Shown piece by piece: positions 61,609 through 64,000 of a DNA stretch of 64,000 nucleotides (its first letter is position 1; each line of letters starts with the position of its first letter). The notes under the pieces are model-generated. The model did not search any database, was not told the DNA's origin, and was given only the letters and a program-made list of their open reading frames with translations. The stretch lies in the NCBI RefSeq assembly GCF_023145695.1, contig NZ_JAJHVV010000011.1, positions 124,001 to 188,000 on the forward strand, written 5' to 3'. The position numbers and the translations under genes were made by a program. The DNA is from Vibrio amylolyticus. GTDB lineage: Bacteria; Pseudomonadota; Gammaproteobacteria; Enterobacterales; Vibrionaceae.

Positions 61609-63012
61609 ATGAAAGAAACAGCTTTTCGATGGATCGATAAATATCTGATTCACTTAAAAATTCAAGAGAAATTCTACTTACTTTTACTTCTACCACTTTT
61701 TGCTTTAGGCGTGCTGACCATTGTCTTAGATAACGCTTCCGACACGATGCTCGATCATCTATACCAAGATGAATTGGCGCTAATGAAGAACCTTATTGAG
61801 GCCGGTGATCTATCAAAAGAACAAGTCAGTGGTATTCTTGCCCAATCAGACAGCATTGCATTTGGCTCTGGTGAAGGCTCTATTTCGGTTTTAAACGGTG
61901 CCTACTCAATCACTGCTAACCATGATATCGATATCTGGCATTCTTTAAGTGCGTTGCAGATTGCGGTCATAGGAGTAACGCTCTTAATCATCACACTAGG
62001 TGTTTATTATATTATGACCTTTATTGGTGGTGCTATGTTTACCATGAATAAAGCGCTGTCTACCTTAGCCGATGGTGACCTCACTCAACGTATGAATTTT
62101 TTTCCAGTACGAGATGAGTTTAGCACTATCGCCATTACCATCGATAAAGTTGCCGAGCGAGAACAGCAGATGGTTATTTCGATTCAAGAATCTATCGCTT
62201 TGATGCAGCAAATCAGTTCAGATTTAAATCAATCAACTCAGCAAAGCTCATCCCTATCGAACATTCAACAAGAGCATTTAAACTCTTTAGCCAGTGCGAC
62301 AGAAGAGATGGCGTCGACAATACGAGAAGTGGCTGGATTAGCGCATGACTCTAGTACTCAAACAGAAAATGCGAGAAGTGTCGCCCAACAAGGCCAAGGA
62401 AAGGTATCAAACACGCTAGGGTCTATTTCTAACCTGTCTAGCGAGATACGCTCAGCTTCTGAAGCAGTAGAAGAGCTCGATTCAAATGCCGCCCAGATCG
62501 ATGATGTGGTCACGACGATTAACGGCATTTCAGAACAAACTAACCTACTCGCTTTAAATGCAGCTATTGAAGCGGCACGCGCCGGTGAACAAGGTAGAGG
62601 GTTTGCTGTGGTTGCTGATGAAGTCCGCGCTTTAGCAGGAAGAACTCAGCAAGCGACAGTTGAAATTCAATCTATGATCGAAGCACTACAACGTAATAGC
62701 CAATCACTGACTAAGTTGATGGACGTGACCGTTAAAAATGCGGATGAAGGCCAAAGCCTGATGTCGGAAGTAAATCTTGAAATCGGTGAGTTAGCAAACA
62801 AAAATCAATCGATATCCGATGCAAGCATACAGATAGCCACAGCGGCAGAACAACAAGGTGTAGTAGCAGATAGTATCGCTTCAAGTGTTGAAGAAATCCG
62901 TACTCAAGCAGATAGCGTATGCCAATTGATCAGTGCTACAGATGGAAACATTGAGCAGCTGCGACAACAGAGTAACAATATGGAAGGATTACTAACAGGG
63001 ATCAAAGCATAA
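61609..63012 (+). CDS. Methyl-accepting chemotaxis protein with a small periplasmic domain
   Basis: A 467-aa chemoreceptor; the ATG at 61609 is preferred, although an in-frame TTG lies 15 bases upstream. TM1 (~residues 22-38), a short periplasmic region of roughly 75 residues, TM2 (~115-135), HAMP, then a signalling domain whose hairpin tip is ISEQTNLLALNAAIEAARAGE with GFAVVADEVRALAGRTQQAT. The periplasmic part is too short for Cache/4HB domains, so the ligand is unknown. No C-terminal CheR-tethering pentapeptide. Ends in a strong terminator. Confidence 0.92.
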   Translation: MKETAFRWIDKYLIHLKIQEKFYLLLLLPLFALGVLTIVLDNASDTMLDHLYQDELALMKNLIEAGDLSKEQVSGILAQSDSIAFGSGEGSISVLNGAYSITANHDIDIWHSLSALQIAVIGVTLLIITLGVYYIMTFIGGAMFTMNKALSTLADGDLTQRMNFFPVRDEFSTIAITIDKVAEREQQMVISIQESIALMQQISSDLNQSTQQSSSLSNIQQEHLNSLASATEEMASTIREVAGLAHDSSTQTENARSVAQQGQGKVSNTLGSISNLSSEIRSASEAVEELDSNAAQIDDVVTTINGISEQTNLLALNAAIEAARAGEQGRGFAVVADEVRALAGRTQQATVEIQSMIEALQRNSQSLTKLMDVTVKNADEGQSLMSEVNLEIGELANKNQSISDASIQIATAAEQQGVVADSIASSVEEIRTQADSVCQLISATDGNIEQLRQQSNNMEGLLTGIKA

Positions 63013-63050
63013 CTTGCTCCATCATCACTAACTCCTTGAATCCATTAAGT

Positions 63051-63080
63051 AGACGAGCTATTTTTTTGGCTCGTCTTTTT
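63051..63080 (+). terminator. Intrinsic terminator of the chemoreceptor gene
   Basis: Arms AGACGAGC / GCTCGTCT with a T-rich loop and trailing T-run, 38 bases past the stop. Confidence 0.9.
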
Positions 63081-63230
63081 GATTCAACGCCAACGCAAAA
63101 TTCATTCGCCGCATTCTACCTAATACCAACTCTACCCTTAACTTGGTTAACGAATGCATTCTGTTTGTAACAATTGTAATTTTAATTAAAGAGACTATTC
63201 ATTAACAACGAGTCTTGTTAAGCTAAATGC

Positions 63231-63247
63231 AAATGAGAATATTTAGC
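63231..63247. promoter_or_regulatory. Predicted Fur box upstream of the siderophore-interacting protein gene
   Basis: AAATGAGAATATTTAGC agrees with 12 of 17 bases of the core Fur box (TAATGATAATCATTATC) and ends 11 bases before the ATG. A seven-base inverted repeat GCTAAAT / ATTTAGC (63222-63247) overlaps it. Suggests iron repression of the downstream gene. Confidence 0.6.
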
Positions 63248-63258
63248 GAGACAATTCC

Positions 63259-64000
63259 ATGAAGAAACCTTCACCTACTGCGTTAACCGTTGTCCAATCA
63301 GAGCAAATATCTCCCAATATGAGACGCATCACCCTTCACGACAATGCTCTCGCCCACCTTCCCGAAAATTGCGAAGGTAACTATATAAAGCTGTTGTTTA
63401 ACTCCAGGGGGGGTACCGACCTTTCAACCATGTCCGAAGATGAAAGGCCTGTTATGCGCACTTATACGATTAGACGCTACTCTCCTGAGCTTAGAACAAT
63501 TGAAGTGGATTTCGTCAATCACATTACCCAAGACCTTCAATGTGGCTTCGCTGCTCGTTGGGCGATGAATACGAAGGCTGGCGATACCATTAGTGTTGTT
63601 GGGCCAGGTACTATTCAAGACATCAGCACTGAAGTTGATTGGTTCTTTATGGTTGCTGATATGAGCGCGTTACCAGCACTTTCAGCAAAAATCAAAAAGC
63701 TACCAATAGGTGCTCGTGGTTATGCTGTCATCAAAATAATTGAGAAAGGCGATATCCAGCCCTTGAAGGTGCCTGATAATTTTCAAGTTATTTGGCTTAC
63801 TGGAGACGAATCACTAGTTTCTAACGTAACGTCACTTCCTTGGCTAGAAGGCACCCCTTCAGTTTGGACAGCCTGCGAGTTTGACTCAATGCGTGTATTA
63901 CGTGACTACTTCCGTAACGAAAAAGAGGTAAAACGAGAAAACATTTATATCAGTAGTTATTGGAAAAAAGGGGTTTCCGAAGATGGACACAAAATCTTCA
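63259..64000 (+). CDS. Siderophore-interacting protein (partial, 3' end outside window)
   Basis: The first ~247 residues of a siderophore-interacting/ViuB-type flavin reductase, which releases iron from internalised ferric siderophores. The FAD-binding signature RTYTIRRYSPE is present, as are GFAARWAMNTKAGDTI and GPGTI. The C-terminal SIP region (DNFQVIWLTGDE, YISSYWKKGVSEDG) fits the family. The gene continues past the right edge. A 7-G run at codons 53-55 (SRGGTD) is in frame. Predicted Fur box just upstream. Confidence 0.92.
   Translation, partial: MKKPSPTALTVVQSEQISPNMRRITLHDNALAHLPENCEGNYIKLLFNSRGGTDLSTMSEDERPVMRTYTIRRYSPELRTIEVDFVNHITQDLQCGFAARWAMNTKAGDTISVVGPGTIQDISTEVDWFFMVADMSALPALSAKIKKLPIGARGYAVIKIIEKGDIQPLKVPDNFQVIWLTGDESLVSNVTSLPWLEGTPSVWTACEFDSMRVLRDYFRNEKEVKRENIYISSYWKKGVSEDGHKIF

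Noticed and set aside
1..64000. tRNA, rRNA, CRISPR, IS elements
   Set aside because: No cloverleaf, rRNA motifs, spaced direct repeat array or transposase were seen on either strand.

Overview
This is a stretch of a Vibrio-type gammaproteobacterial chromosome (sensu lato; about 40-43% GC by eye) around the replication terminus of chromosome 1. The evidence is gene order and a near-canonical dif site at 12325-12352. Gene order matches two E. coli terminus-side blocks: matP-lonH-fabA-rmf...uup-rlmKL-zapC-pyrD, and prc-proQ-msrC-letA-letB-rsmF. It also matches what I recall of Vibrio cholerae, where the vpsS-to-lonH interval is the dif1 locus occupied by RTX/CTX elements. No rRNA, tRNA, CRISPR array, transposase or integrase was found.

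Layout. Bases 1-8745: the end of uspE, fnr, then the cbb3 cytochrome oxidase assembly genes (ccoH-ccoI-ccoS plus a TauE/SafE-like membrane protein) and structural genes (ccoN-ccoO-ccoQ-ccoP), nearly all on the minus strand. A perfect FNR box lies just upstream of fnr. Bases 8746-12134: a small membrane protein, then a FIST-domain NosP-like NO sensor and its hybrid kinase VpsS on the plus strand. Bases 12135-17135: an AT-rich accessory region containing dif, a long perfect hairpin, two dyad-bearing direct repeats, small secreted or membrane proteins, a beta-barrel OMP, a RES/Xre toxin-antitoxin pair and a free-standing TolA-C-like protein, ending at matP. Bases 17292-28226: lonH, fabA, rmf, a GlyGly-CTERM DUF3466 protein, uup, a glutaredoxin-like gene, rlmKL, zapC and pyrD. 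Bases 28276-39947: the giant NAD-glutamate dehydrogenase, a DUF2835 protein, pepN, a secreted unknown, prc and proQ. Bases 40046-47958: msrC, an ABC exporter, letA, letB and rsmF. Bases 48233-55092: a CvfB-like S1 protein, a two-TM unknown, a DUF4442 protein, a PpsA-derived likely pseudo-enzyme, aroH-type DAHP synthase, yajQ and a CysG-like protein with a truncated methylase half. Bases 55547-64000: the aapJQMP amino-acid transporter, yccA, tusE, yccX, a chemoreceptor and the start of a siderophore-interacting protein.

The most coherent theme is chromosome-terminus biology. dif, matP and four sites fitting a relaxed matS pattern GTKACRNYGTMAC (11848, 17157, 29179, 51228) occur together, one of them just upstream of matP. 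The second theme is oxygen and NO physiology: FNR, a high-affinity oxidase, and a NosP/VpsS pair next door. I did not find an obviously new multi-gene system. The strongest candidates for something undescribed are the small cassettes around dif, the secreted TolA-III-like domain in a locus where TolA-dependent filamentous phages integrate in a relative, and two degenerate metabolic paralogues.
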